Origin: Cellvibrio sp. KY-GH-1
GTDB lineage: Bacteria > Pseudomonadota > Gammaproteobacteria > Pseudomonadales > Cellvibrionaceae
Assembly (NCBI RefSeq): GCF_008806975.1
Contig: NZ_CP031728.1
Span: 992,001 to 1,056,000, forward strand
Direction: 5' to 3'
DNA length: 64,000 bases
In this document: in pieces, positions 37,917 to 45,561 of the stretch
Position numbering within the stretch: the first letter of the stretch is position 1
Layout of the letters: each line of letters starts with the position of its first letter
Translations under genes and position numbers: made by a program
Notes under the pieces: model-generated
The model's database searches: none
Seen by the model: the letters and a program-made list of their open reading frames with translations, nothing else
What the model was told of the DNA's origin: nothing

Positions 37917-39071
37917 TTAGAGCCTAAACAACCAATATTTTTCAAACAGAATTTTTCCGAGGTGCAGCATCCTTCCCGGCGGCTTTAATTTGATATCAGG
38001 GTTAGGTTCTGCGTAGAAATTACCTTTTCCCATTCCTGCCATGCCATCACCAATTTCAAGGAAACATTCGCCGTAACCTGCAAAGACAGTTCTGTTTCCC
38101 GATCCTTTGATTTCGGAAGCAATGTTATTCGCAACGACTTCCGCTTGACCGTGAGCTAACACACCCGCTTTAGGTAATGGTTTGCCATTGGATAAAGGAA
38201 TACCGGTGATATCGCCAATGGCAAATACATTGGGAAATTTGGTGGCCAATGTTTGACGATCAACCGGAATCCATGGACTCTCACCCAGCAGGCCCGCTTC
38301 ACGAATCACAGTTGGTGCTCGGTGTGGAGGAATATAAACGAGAAGATCAAAAGTAGTCGTCGTTTCGTTGTTGAAAATAATGGCGCGCTCTTCCGGGGCG
38401 ATTTCCTTCACTGCATGTTGAGGGAAATACTTAACACCTTTGCTTTCTACCATTTGACGTACTTGTTGCGATACTTCGGGGCCAGTTACTGGCATAGGGC
38501 CAGGTTCCGGTGAGTAAACTTCAACACTCACTTTTGATGATAATCCACGTTTGCGGAAATCAGATTCGAGCAGCATCGCTGCCTCGTAAGGTGCAGCTGG
38601 ACATTTGAACGGCATGGAGCAAACTAGCACAACCACTTTTCCGCTGGTAAGTTTTAGACCCGCATCCCTTATTGCTTGGGCACCTTCCAATGTGTAGAGG
38701 TTATGTCCTGCTGCTGTTAGACCAGGTACGGTTTCTGGAGCGAGCTCTGCACCGGTGGCAATAATTAAATAATCACCGTGATATTGTTTGCCATCCACGA
38801 GGACCGCTTTTTTCTCTGGATCGATTTTTTCAATATTCCCGTGAATAACCTCGATACCTTTTTTGGCCAGGCTATTAATCGGTTTTGATATTTGTTTGGC
38901 GTTCCTATCGCCAGAAGCGATCCATAGCAGCGATGGCGGAAAAATATGATCGGTCAGCCTATCAATTACCACCACGCGATGTTCTTTGGATAATTTTTTG
39001 CGTAACTCGGTTGCCGTTACAATGCCGCCAATTCCACCACCGAGAATCAGGATCGTTTTTCCAGTAGCCAT
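37917..39071 (-). CDS. SQR-like FAD/NAD(P)-binding oxidoreductase
   Basis: About 384 residues from the ATG at 39071 (AAGGTAAG upstream). Two-dinucleotide-binding-domain flavoprotein: FAD motif ILILGGGIGGIVTATEL, second Rossmann GKVVVLVCSMPFKCPAAPYE, and FAD-binding VFAIGDITGIP. Three cysteines stand out: C151 and C157 in VCSMPFKC, in the place of the first catalytic Cys of sulfide:quinone oxidoreductases, and C336 in GYGECFLE, near the second. The C-terminus GKILFEKYWLFRL is amphipathic, as in SQR membrane anchors. It likely oxidises sulfide or a persulfide and passes electrons to quinone. Last gene of the ABC-transporter operon, 33 bases after the transglutaminase-like gene. Confidence 0.8.
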   Translation of the reverse strand: MATGKTILILGGGIGGIVTATELRKKLSKEHRVVVIDRLTDHIFPPSLLWIASGDRNAKQISKPINSLAKKGIEVIHGNIEKIDPEKKAVLVDGKQYHGDYLIIATGAELAPETVPGLTAAGHNLYTLEGAQAIRDAGLKLTSGKVVVLVCSMPFKCPAAPYEAAMLLESDFRKRGLSSKVSVEVYSPEPGPMPVTGPEVSQQVRQMVESKGVKYFPQHAVKEIAPEERAIIFNNETTTTFDLLVYIPPHRAPTVIREAGLLGESPWIPVDRQTLATKFPNVFAIGDITGIPLSNGKPLPKAGVLAHGQAEVVANNIASEIKGSGNRTVFAGYGECFLEIGDGMAGMGKGNFYAEPNPDIKLKPPGRMLHLGKILFEKYWLFRL

Positions 39072-39104
39072 TTTCTTACCTTTTTCAATGTTAGGGATGG
39101 GCAA

Positions 39105-40025
39105 TTAGATATCGGTAAAGCTCAGTTTCTTTTCGAAATACACCGCTCGACCAGAGTCGGTTTCAATTACTGGGTCTGTGAAAAAGTTGAGCGGATCATC
39201 AATAGTTCTGCCAGGCAATATCAGGTCGCGGCCATAGCTCAACAGGAACCGGTTTTCGTCTATTGAGCCAAAATAATAATCACGAAGATCCGTTTTTTGT
39301 GCCGCTTCAGAACAATCAGCGGGAATCCAGCCTATGCCGTGAACATAAAAACTGGTCCAGCAGTGATAGCCACATTTAAATGCAGTGATGTCGCCCTGGG
39401 TCATCCCTGTGGGAAATGCCATACCGATTTCAAACTGACCGGGTACGCCACAGGCACGAAGGATGGCAAGAAATAATGAGTGGAAATCTGTGCAATTGCC
39501 TTTGCCAATGGAGCAGGCAAATTCAGCATCACCGTTGCCCCAGCCATCACCGGATTTATCGTATTGCATATGTTCCAATACATGGTCATACGCCGCTTTG
39601 GCGATATCGAGGGCATTGGAATGTTGCTCTTTAATGTTGCGGGCAATTCCGAGAATATCGGCAGTAAATTGAATCAGTTTGTTGGGTTGCAATTGTGGCT
39701 GATGATGTAATTGCCAACCGGAATGCGTTATTTCGGTAAATTGATTGAAGTCCGTTGTACGTTCACGGCGAGTTGCTATGGTCGTAACGACCAAATCAAT
39801 ATTATCGATTTTTTCGGTATCGAGGTTTGCGCACAATATGGCATTACCGTAGGTAGCTTCGTATTCAATGCGGTAATCGATATTGGTTTGGACATCAATT
39901 GCATGAATGTCCTGGTCGCTCGTTGCACGGGGAAAAGGAACCCATAAATTAATTGCTTTTGCCGATTTGGGAAAATCGGGCACTTTGACATCATAAGTTG
40001 TTCGGAATCGGCGACTCTTACTCAT
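39105..40025 (-). CDS. transglutaminase-like cysteine protease-fold protein
   Basis: 306 residues, no signal peptide, so cytoplasmic. The N-terminal beta domain (LWVPFPRATSDQDIHAIDVQ) leads into the transglutaminase core with the full catalytic triad: C178 in GKGNCTDFHSLF, H221 in GYHCWTSFY and D237 in WIPADCSEA. Such proteins are amidases, peptidases or cyclisation enzymes as often as cross-linkers. A cytoplasmic copy placed between an ABC importer and an SQR-like enzyme could cleave the imported compound, for example an amide or gamma-glutamyl bond (inference). The start has a strong ribosome site (GGAGAGAG). Confidence 0.82.
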   Translation of the reverse strand: MSKSRRFRTTYDVKVPDFPKSAKAINLWVPFPRATSDQDIHAIDVQTNIDYRIEYEATYGNAILCANLDTEKIDNIDLVVTTIATRRERTTDFNQFTEITHSGWQLHHQPQLQPNKLIQFTADILGIARNIKEQHSNALDIAKAAYDHVLEHMQYDKSGDGWGNGDAEFACSIGKGNCTDFHSLFLAILRACGVPGQFEIGMAFPTGMTQGDITAFKCGYHCWTSFYVHGIGWIPADCSEAAQKTDLRDYYFGSIDENRFLLSYGRDLILPGRTIDDPLNFFTDPVIETDSGRAVYFEKKLSFTDI

Positions 40026-40106
40026 GGATTCTCTCTCCGTCGATAAATTCCGAGGCGAGCGTGTTAGGCATCGCCTCGAATTGTGAGCAGTTAAGCGTTG
40101 TTACGT

Positions 40107-40994
40107 TTACTTCAATAACCCGGTATCACGAGCCACTTTTTCAATCGAATCGAAATCAGCTTGGCTCGCTGCGACAAACACTTTTGCGCCTTGTAAATCC
40201 AGTACCGCTTTTTGTTGTGGGTCTTTCGGATCAAGGTTCAAAAATGCATCTTTGAATTTACTTACCAATTCAGGTGCTAATCCTTTGCGGGCCGCCCACA
40301 CATAATCCACGTACTCGGGGGAAGTCCACACCAATTTGACTTTCTTGGTGTCCACTTTTCCTTCGGCCAGCATGCGATCCCAAACTTCGATATTGAGTGC
40401 GCCACCTTGAACTTTTCCGGATTCAACCAGTTTTACGGTTGCGTCGTGGGCGCCGCTGTACACCGGTAAACCGGCAAAGTCTTTCTCTGGATTAATGGTC
40501 AATTGAGATAATAAAAAGTGACGTGGCATCAAATGGCCAGACGTGGAGCTCTTGGAACCGAAGGCGAATGATTTGCCTTTGAAGTCTTCTGGCTTTTCAA
40601 TGCCTGATGTAGTGCTGGCAATGAAAACACTTTTGAATTTCCTATCAATGTCGCGCATGGCCAGTGGCTCAGCGCCCGCGAGGTGGCGAGCTTGTACAAA
40701 TGTAAAACCACCTAACCAGGCAAAATCAATTTTCCCAGCAGACAGCGCTGATACCGCCGCGCCGTAGTCTGTCACTGGAACATAAGTAACTTTCTTACCC
40801 AGTTTTTTTTCCAAGTATTCAACCATGGGCTGGTTTTTACGAGCCAGCTCAGTGGGGTTTTCATCAGGGATACCAGTCACGCGAATAACATCATCGGCGG
40901 AGTAAGCGATAGATGACGTAAATAAACTGGCACCGACGAGCAATGTAGCGATCATTCGCTGCCAGGGTTTGCACAATAAAACGAAGGGTTTCAT
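40107..40994 (-). CDS. PhnD-like ABC transporter substrate-binding protein
   Basis: About 295 residues from the ATG at 40994, preceded by AAGGAG. Signal peptide MKPFVLLCKPWQRMIATLLV through TSSIAYS, cleaved before ADDV. The mature protein is a type II periplasmic-binding fold of the phosphonate/phosphite group: VTDYGAAVSALSAGKIDFAW, SKSSTSGHLMPRHFLL, YSGAHDATVKLVESGKVQGG, and DPQQKAVLDLQGAK. The SSTSG loop is the anion-binding segment. Family members bind phosphonates, phosphite and other tetrahedral oxyanions; nothing else in this operon is a phosphonate-degrading enzyme, and sulfur genes surround it. Confidence 0.88.
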   Translation of the reverse strand: MKPFVLLCKPWQRMIATLLVGASLFTSSIAYSADDVIRVTGIPDENPTELARKNQPMVEYLEKKLGKKVTYVPVTDYGAAVSALSAGKIDFAWLGGFTFVQARHLAGAEPLAMRDIDRKFKSVFIASTTSGIEKPEDFKGKSFAFGSKSSTSGHLMPRHFLLSQLTINPEKDFAGLPVYSGAHDATVKLVESGKVQGGALNIEVWDRMLAEGKVDTKKVKLVWTSPEYVDYVWAARKGLAPELVSKFKDAFLNLDPKDPQQKAVLDLQGAKVFVAASQADFDSIEKVARDTGLLK

Positions 40995-41041
40995 AAAAGC
41001 TCCTTTTGTAAGGTCAGGTTTGTGAGTTGGGGTTAATCCTT

Positions 41042-43144
41042 TCAAGCAATGGTGGTCTGCAACTGGGTAGGCATTAACGCATCCGCTTGATTATTTTTTT
41101 TCAGGGCACTGCATTCGTTATCCTCGACGAATCGAATGTTTTCGCGTTGTGCGATTTCAATCATTGCGGATAAGAATTCGGGAGTCGGCTCGATAAAGCC
41201 CAGATAATTTTTTTCACAATATGGGGCAGCGTTTTGGGCTTCGTTTGGACATGCGCGCGCGCCGATGACCGTGGACAATTTTCCATCGGGGTACACGACG
41301 ACCAGTTGAACCATCAACCCGGTGGGCAAGGTTTTATCCATGGCAATCGTCAAGCCGTCGGACGATACGGATATGGGTTTAATGACGGTGAATGCCGGTG
41401 CGGCACCGCAGCGACAACACAATTGCGGCTTCTCTACGATAGGAAGCTGGCAAGGAAAAGGTGCGATGGCTGTACTTGATCCTGAAAACAAAAGTGATAA
41501 TCTCTGCAATAAATTTGGCTCGCAGGAAGGACCATTCAAAATGCGTTTACGCAAACGATCACCGACATAATCGACGCCGGTTACCACAGCAACCATAACT
41601 ACAAGCAACACAATCAGATCGCTGATGTGAAATAAACTGATCGAGGTATAAAGCGAATCGCCAATACCGCCCGCACCCACAAAACCCACGGTAGCCGTTG
41701 CTCGCACATTCACTTCAAAACGGTAGAGGGTAAATGCCAGTACGCGAGGGTTCACTTGCGGAAGAACAGCATAAAGCCAGGTTGATAAACCGCTTGCTCC
41801 GCTGGCCTGCATGGCTTTCGCAGGACCCGGTTCTACTTCCTCATACACATCAGTGTAGAGTCGTCCCAGTACGCCGATGTTATGAACGGCGATGGCCAGT
41901 ATCCCTGCGAGTGCACCGGGGCCCACCCAAACCACAAATACCAGCGCAAGTGTAAGCTCAGGCATTGCGCGGGTGACCTGCAAAAAGAATTGCGAACTAC
42001 CTTGCAGCGCGCGTGACATCCATAAAGACACCCCGCGTTTACCATAGGTGTTCTCCAGATAGCTTTTCGTTATCAGGGATTTGGTGGAAAGTGGCGCAAG
42101 GAAAAATGCAAAGACAGCCGCAAGCAAGGTAGCGATCCAGGCCATCAATAATGTTTGCCACACCAGGGATGCAGTCTTTTCTAAAAACTCATCACTTAAA
42201 TCAAATGCGTTTGCACGGGGCAAATTATTCCAGCTTCCACTAAGCAAATCCGCCCAGGGAATATCGAGGTAGGCAACGCTCGCGATTGCACCGGCAACAG
42301 CAAACAGCATCGCCCATTTCACGGGATGGCGACGCAGGAAAGCGCTCACCCATTCCAATGCAATAACAAATACCAAAACAGCGATTAGTGTCGTCGCTAA
42401 TTTATCGAATTCGAGATAGCGAATGCTCAGCGCAATTTCACTGCCCAAACCGCCAGCACCGACTACGCCGAGAATTGTGCCTGTGCGGATGTTGCACTCC
42501 ATTCGGAATAACGCGTAGGCAACCCACTGGCGTTTTACCTGCGGCAAGATGCCGTGCATTAATATGCCCCAGCGTCCGACACCGGCTGAACGTAATCCGC
42601 CTACTATGCGACTATCAACCGCTTCGGCCAATTCCGCGTAGAGTTTGCCGATGGAGCCACCCACGGTTAAGCCAATCGCGAGTACGGCAGCGCCGGGGCC
42701 AAGCCCCAGAATTTGCACAAAGAGATATGCCCAGACAATTTCCGGAATTGAACGAAAAAATCCGAGCGTAAAGCGCGAGAGTGATCGAGCAGTTGCGACC
42801 ACTACCGACTGGCGTTTTCCCTGACGACCAGGTGGGTCAGGTAGTTCCGGGATGCGAATCGCAAAAACGGCGAGGCTAATGCCGATGACGACCGCAAATA
42901 CGGTACCGAGAATCCCGACAAATAAACTTTCAAACGAAAGCAAAAAAATACGTTGGAGAAAATCGGCTGATAAATTCGGATGCAATAAGCCACTGAGTAG
43001 TTCACCGGCGTTATGTATGCCGTCGCGATCAAACAGTGCGCCCGGATTTACCCGTGTGCCTTCCATCGCCAAAATAAATGTGAGAGCAACCGCGCACCAA
43101 ATCAGGTAGCGTTTCAACTCCTGTGTGCGATCAAACCCGTTCAT
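41042..43144 (-). CDS. fused double PhnE-like ABC permease with Cys-rich C-terminal domain
   Basis: About 700 residues from the ATG at 43144, which overlaps the end of the ATPase gene by 14 bases. Two complete PhnE-type permease modules are joined: each has an EAA-like coupling loop (GILMHGILPQVKRQWVAYAL in the first, WLYAVLPQVNPRVLAFTLYR in the second) followed by a GAGGLG or GAGGIG motif. A single polypeptide thus supplies both halves of the channel. After about residue 545 comes a soluble extension of about 155 residues with LCCRCGAA, ARACPNEAQNAAPYC and DNECSALKK, which I do not recognise and which is not part of usual PhnE proteins. Possibly a thiol or metal sensor on the cytoplasmic side. 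Confidence 0.85.
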   Translation of the reverse strand: MNGFDRTQELKRYLIWCAVALTFILAMEGTRVNPGALFDRDGIHNAGELLSGLLHPNLSADFLQRIFLLSFESLFVGILGTVFAVVIGISLAVFAIRIPELPDPPGRQGKRQSVVVATARSLSRFTLGFFRSIPEIVWAYLFVQILGLGPGAAVLAIGLTVGGSIGKLYAELAEAVDSRIVGGLRSAGVGRWGILMHGILPQVKRQWVAYALFRMECNIRTGTILGVVGAGGLGSEIALSIRYLEFDKLATTLIAVLVFVIALEWVSAFLRRHPVKWAMLFAVAGAIASVAYLDIPWADLLSGSWNNLPRANAFDLSDEFLEKTASLVWQTLLMAWIATLLAAVFAFFLAPLSTKSLITKSYLENTYGKRGVSLWMSRALQGSSQFFLQVTRAMPELTLALVFVVWVGPGALAGILAIAVHNIGVLGRLYTDVYEEVEPGPAKAMQASGASGLSTWLYAVLPQVNPRVLAFTLYRFEVNVRATATVGFVGAGGIGDSLYTSISLFHISDLIVLLVVMVAVVTGVDYVGDRLRKRILNGPSCEPNLLQRLSLLFSGSSTAIAPFPCQLPIVEKPQLCCRCGAAPAFTVIKPISVSSDGLTIAMDKTLPTGLMVQLVVVYPDGKLSTVIGARACPNEAQNAAPYCEKNYLGFIEPTPEFLSAMIEIAQRENIRFVEDNECSALKKNNQADALMPTQLQTTIA

Positions 43145-43949
43145 AGTTTGCCTCGCTGCGTTCTTCGCTTCCCTGATACAGCAAATCCAATGCATCCGGC
43201 GTTACTTCTGCGGGCTTGGCATCCAGCACGAGGGTGCCTTCACGCAGGCCAATGATGCGGTCGCAGCGGTGCATGATGGCGTCGAGCCAGTGGGTACAAA
43301 AAACAAGGGTGACACCGCGCTCTTTTGCCTGGTTAAGAATAATTTCAGTCACTGCGCGTGCCGTGGCTGGATCGAGCGATGCAGTGGGTTCGTCAGCCAA
43401 CAAAGTCGTGGGATCTGAAATCAATGCACGCGCAATGGCGACACGCTGCATTTGGCCACCGCTTAAATCGCTGGCGGATCGCCATTGGTGCTCGCCAATG
43501 GAAAGCGATTCCAATAATGAATGGACTGGCTGTTTTTCTACGGGCCATAGTGCAGAGGCCATCACTTTGTGCCATGGCCAGAGTGGCAATTTCCCGGCCA
43601 CCACATTTTGATGGACCGACAGCTGCGGCACGAGTAAATGGGTTTGTTCAATGATGCGTGAATAAGCACGATGAAAACGCAATTCTGCCGCAGACATTTT
43701 TGCGAGGTCTTTGCCATCGGCGAGTACACGCCCGTGCGTCGGTTTAAGCACTCCGGCCAGTAATCGGATCAATGTGGATTTTCCACCACCGCTGGGGCCG
43801 ATAAGAGCGACGGTTTCGCCGGGGCGAATCGTCAGATTGAGATTGTTAATCGCTGCCCGCTTACCCCAATAACGCGAAACGGCCTTGAGTTCGAGGACGG
43901 GAGCTTGATGACTCGCAGAGCGCGGGCCATTTGAAAATTGTGGCTTCAT
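43131..43949 (-). CDS. PhnC-like ABC transporter ATP-binding protein
   Basis: A 272-residue ATPase: Walker A LIGPSGGGKSTLIRLL, Q-loop region, signature DLSGGQMQRVAIARAL, Walker B TTLLADEPTASLD, and H-loop VFCTHWLDAI. Closest in pattern to PhnC-type ATPases of phosphonate/phosphite importers. First gene of a five-gene minus-strand operon (ATPase, double permease, binding protein, transglutaminase-like, SQR-like). A long palindrome about 120 bases before the start is shared with other promoters of the region. Confidence 0.9.
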   Translation of the reverse strand: MKPQFSNGPRSASHQAPVLELKAVSRYWGKRAAINNLNLTIRPGETVALIGPSGGGKSTLIRLLAGVLKPTHGRVLADGKDLAKMSAAELRFHRAYSRIIEQTHLLVPQLSVHQNVVAGKLPLWPWHKVMASALWPVEKQPVHSLLESLSIGEHQWRSASDLSGGQMQRVAIARALISDPTTLLADEPTASLDPATARAVTEIILNQAKERGVTLVFCTHWLDAIMHRCDRIIGLREGTLVLDAKPAEVTPDALDLLYQGSEERSEANYERV

Positions 43950-44069
43950 ACGAAGACTCCTTTCCCCCGTATTGGGGATTTGCTGCTCCTACAGACGGTT
44001 CTCCTTAAACATGCCCACAGCGTATGGCTGCGTATTTGTCCAGGTACGGCGTCCAAGAGAGTGGTTTAT

Positions 44070-44103
44070 TTCAAGCAATCAATTATTTAAGTGATTGCTT
44101 GAA
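44070..44103. promoter_or_regulatory. 34-bp palindrome, candidate ArsR-rhodanese operator of the ABC operon
   Basis: Perfect 12-bp arms TTCAAGCAATCA and TGATTGCTTGAA with a 10-base A/T-rich centre. The inner part (ATCA, TTAAATAATT on the other strand) is shared with the palindrome at 45473-45492 and with the half-site at 45285-45305. Position upstream of the PhnC-like start suggests control of that operon by the regulator at 44600-45274. Confidence 0.7.
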
Positions 44104-44114
44104 TATTTATTATT

Positions 44115-44133
44115 AAAAAACGCCTTATCGGCG
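44115..44133 (-). terminator. intrinsic terminator of the dsrE gene
   Basis: On the minus strand, CGCC, loop GATAA, GGCG is followed by TTTTTT, about 20 bases after the dsrE stop. The stem is short, so efficiency is uncertain. Confidence 0.6.
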
Positions 44134-44152
44134 CATCACTTTCTCAGAAGGT

Positions 44153-44506
44153 TTAAAACACCATGACTTTATCGGCCCAGAGTGTCCAATCAGTCAGTTC
44201 TTCCAGGGTGCCGCGATGCGTACCTTCAGCCAATTCCTCGGCTGTCATACCGCGTGCATCCATACAGGTACCGCACACACCGATTTGACCTTCACGGCGA
44301 ATGATCGGGTTCAGCATCAACTCAACGTTGTAATAACCTTGGGGAACTTTCTGGCCGCCTTTTGCGCAAACAGCCGCGTCACCCATCAAAAATACACGTA
44401 CTTCATCAGTGCCACGTTTGGCAATGGAGCCTGCCAGACGTAAACCGTTGTAGCTGCGCTCGGTGCCGTATGGTCCGTCATTCAATATAAATAGAATATT
44501 GCTCAC
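44153..44506 (-). CDS. DsrE/DsrF-family sulfur-relay protein
   Basis: A 117-residue cytoplasmic protein of the DsrE/F fold, starting from GTG at 44506 with GAGG upstream. Conserved cysteines are C47 in DAAVCAKGGQK and the pair C78/C81 in IGVCGTCMDARG, where sulfane sulfur is carried in this family. DsrE-type proteins accept and pass persulfide sulfur, typically from rhodaneses. Placed downstream of the ArsR-rhodanese gene on the same strand with a 93-base gap, so it is probably part of the same sulfane-sulfur response. Confidence 0.85.
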   Translation of the reverse strand: MSNILFILNDGPYGTERSYNGLRLAGSIAKRGTDEVRVFLMGDAAVCAKGGQKVPQGYYNVELMLNPIIRREGQIGVCGTCMDARGMTAEELAEGTHRGTLEELTDWTLWADKVMVF

Positions 44507-44599
44507 TTCAGTTTCCTCTTGATTTCCTGGTGGTTATTGCAGGTACCGATCAAAAGGAACTTTGCTATCGCTTAGCGCAATCGCTTACCGACTTTCCTT

Positions 44600-45274
44600 T
44601 TAAGCAGCACCTGTTTGTATAGCAAAACCTCTGGCCACCCAATCAGCGACACCTTCTTCCCAGCGTGTAGCCTGATAACCTTTTTGGTTCAGCAAATTCA
44701 CGGCTTCTATCGACATGACACACAGTGGTCCACGACAGTAAGCAACAATTTCACGGCCTGGCGGCAATTCAGTAATTTTCTGCTCCAGCGCTTCCAGTGG
44801 AACCGACAGAGCACCAGGGATATGGCCCGCCATAAATTCTTCAGTTGGACGCACATCCAATACCGTTACTTCGCCGCGCTTTACGCGCTCAAGCAACGTG
44901 TTTTTATCTGTTTTTTCCAGCACACCGCGATCACGCAAAAATGCGTCTGTCACCGCGCGAACTTCCAGCAACCGGGTTTCTCCGACTCGCCGAAGGATGC
45001 CGCAAAGCCCTAGGACTTCCTGATCCGCAAGCCGGTAAATGATATTTACCCCATTGCGTTCCGAATCGATTACGCGCGCCGCGCGCAATACCTGCAAATG
45101 CTGGGACGTATTCGCAATGCTCTGGTTAATTTCTTTGGCGATTGACTCAACGGTTCGCGGCCCCTGGCTTAACACATCCAGCAACTCAAGGCGGATCGGG
45201 CTAGCCAACGCTTTTCCAATACGAGCCAGTTGCTCATACAGCGAATCTTTAAATTGCCGGCAAGAAGAAGTCAT
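44600..45274 (-). CDS. ArsR-family regulator fused to a rhodanese domain
   Basis: 224 residues from the ATG at 45274. Residues 10-105 form the winged helix (LASPIRLELLDVLSQGPRTV, recognition region NTSQHLQVLRAARVI); residues 125-220 form a rhodanese with the active-site loop C180-RGPL-C185 (AYCRGPLC) and the HIPGALSVP motif. C5 and C91 are further possible sensing thiols. Fusion of repressor and rhodanese suggests direct sensing of sulfane sulfur, comparable in idea to the persulfide sensors SqrR and BigR (established for those families, inferred here). It lies between two operons that share its candidate operator. Confidence 0.9.
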   Translation of the reverse strand: MTSSCRQFKDSLYEQLARIGKALASPIRLELLDVLSQGPRTVESIAKEINQSIANTSQHLQVLRAARVIDSERNGVNIIYRLADQEVLGLCGILRRVGETRLLEVRAVTDAFLRDRGVLEKTDKNTLLERVKRGEVTVLDVRPTEEFMAGHIPGALSVPLEALEQKITELPPGREIVAYCRGPLCVMSIEAVNLLNQKGYQATRWEEGVADWVARGFAIQTGAA

Positions 45275-45284
45275 AGATTTTCCA

Positions 45285-45305
45285 TTTATCAATTGATCGC
45301 TTGAA
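45285..45305. promoter_or_regulatory. half-operator upstream of the ArsR-rhodanese gene
   Basis: On the minus strand the sequence reads TTCAAGCGATCAATTGATA, matching one arm and centre of the 44070 palindrome (TTCAAGCAATCAATT) with one change. It ends about ten bases before the regulator's start codon, the right place for autorepression. Confidence 0.6.
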
Positions 45306-45472
45306 TTATAGGTTCCAGGCGACAATCCTCAAATAGCTATCTACCGCTCAAGCACAAATTCACCCAAAAATAGCGTTGTTACCCATAAAAAAGCGCCTAA
45401 AGCCATCACTAACTTTATGACGCCGAAGCCCGTTCCTTGACAATCTATGTGAGATGGATATTCTAGTCAAGC

Positions 45473-45492
45473 ATTCAATTAAATAATTGAAT
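45473..45492. promoter_or_regulatory. candidate operator of the RND-desulfurase operon
   Basis: Perfect 9-bp arms ATTCAATTA and TAATTGAAT with a 2-base centre, preceded by TCAAGC. The core TTAAATAATTGA is the same as in the 44070 palindrome read on the other strand. It sits 70 to 90 bases before the RND gene and divergently from the regulator. Confidence 0.65.
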
Positions 45493-45561
45493 ATCAAATA
45501 ATGACGCTACTCTTGCCAAATATTGAATAAGCAGGCGTGGCTTAAAGGACTCCTTGTCGAT

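Noticed and set aside
44553..44600. AAAAGGAA / TTCCTTTT inverted repeat between arsR and dsrE
   Set aside because: Low-complexity arms with a long loop; could be chance or a weak terminator, and the 93-base gap does not need it.
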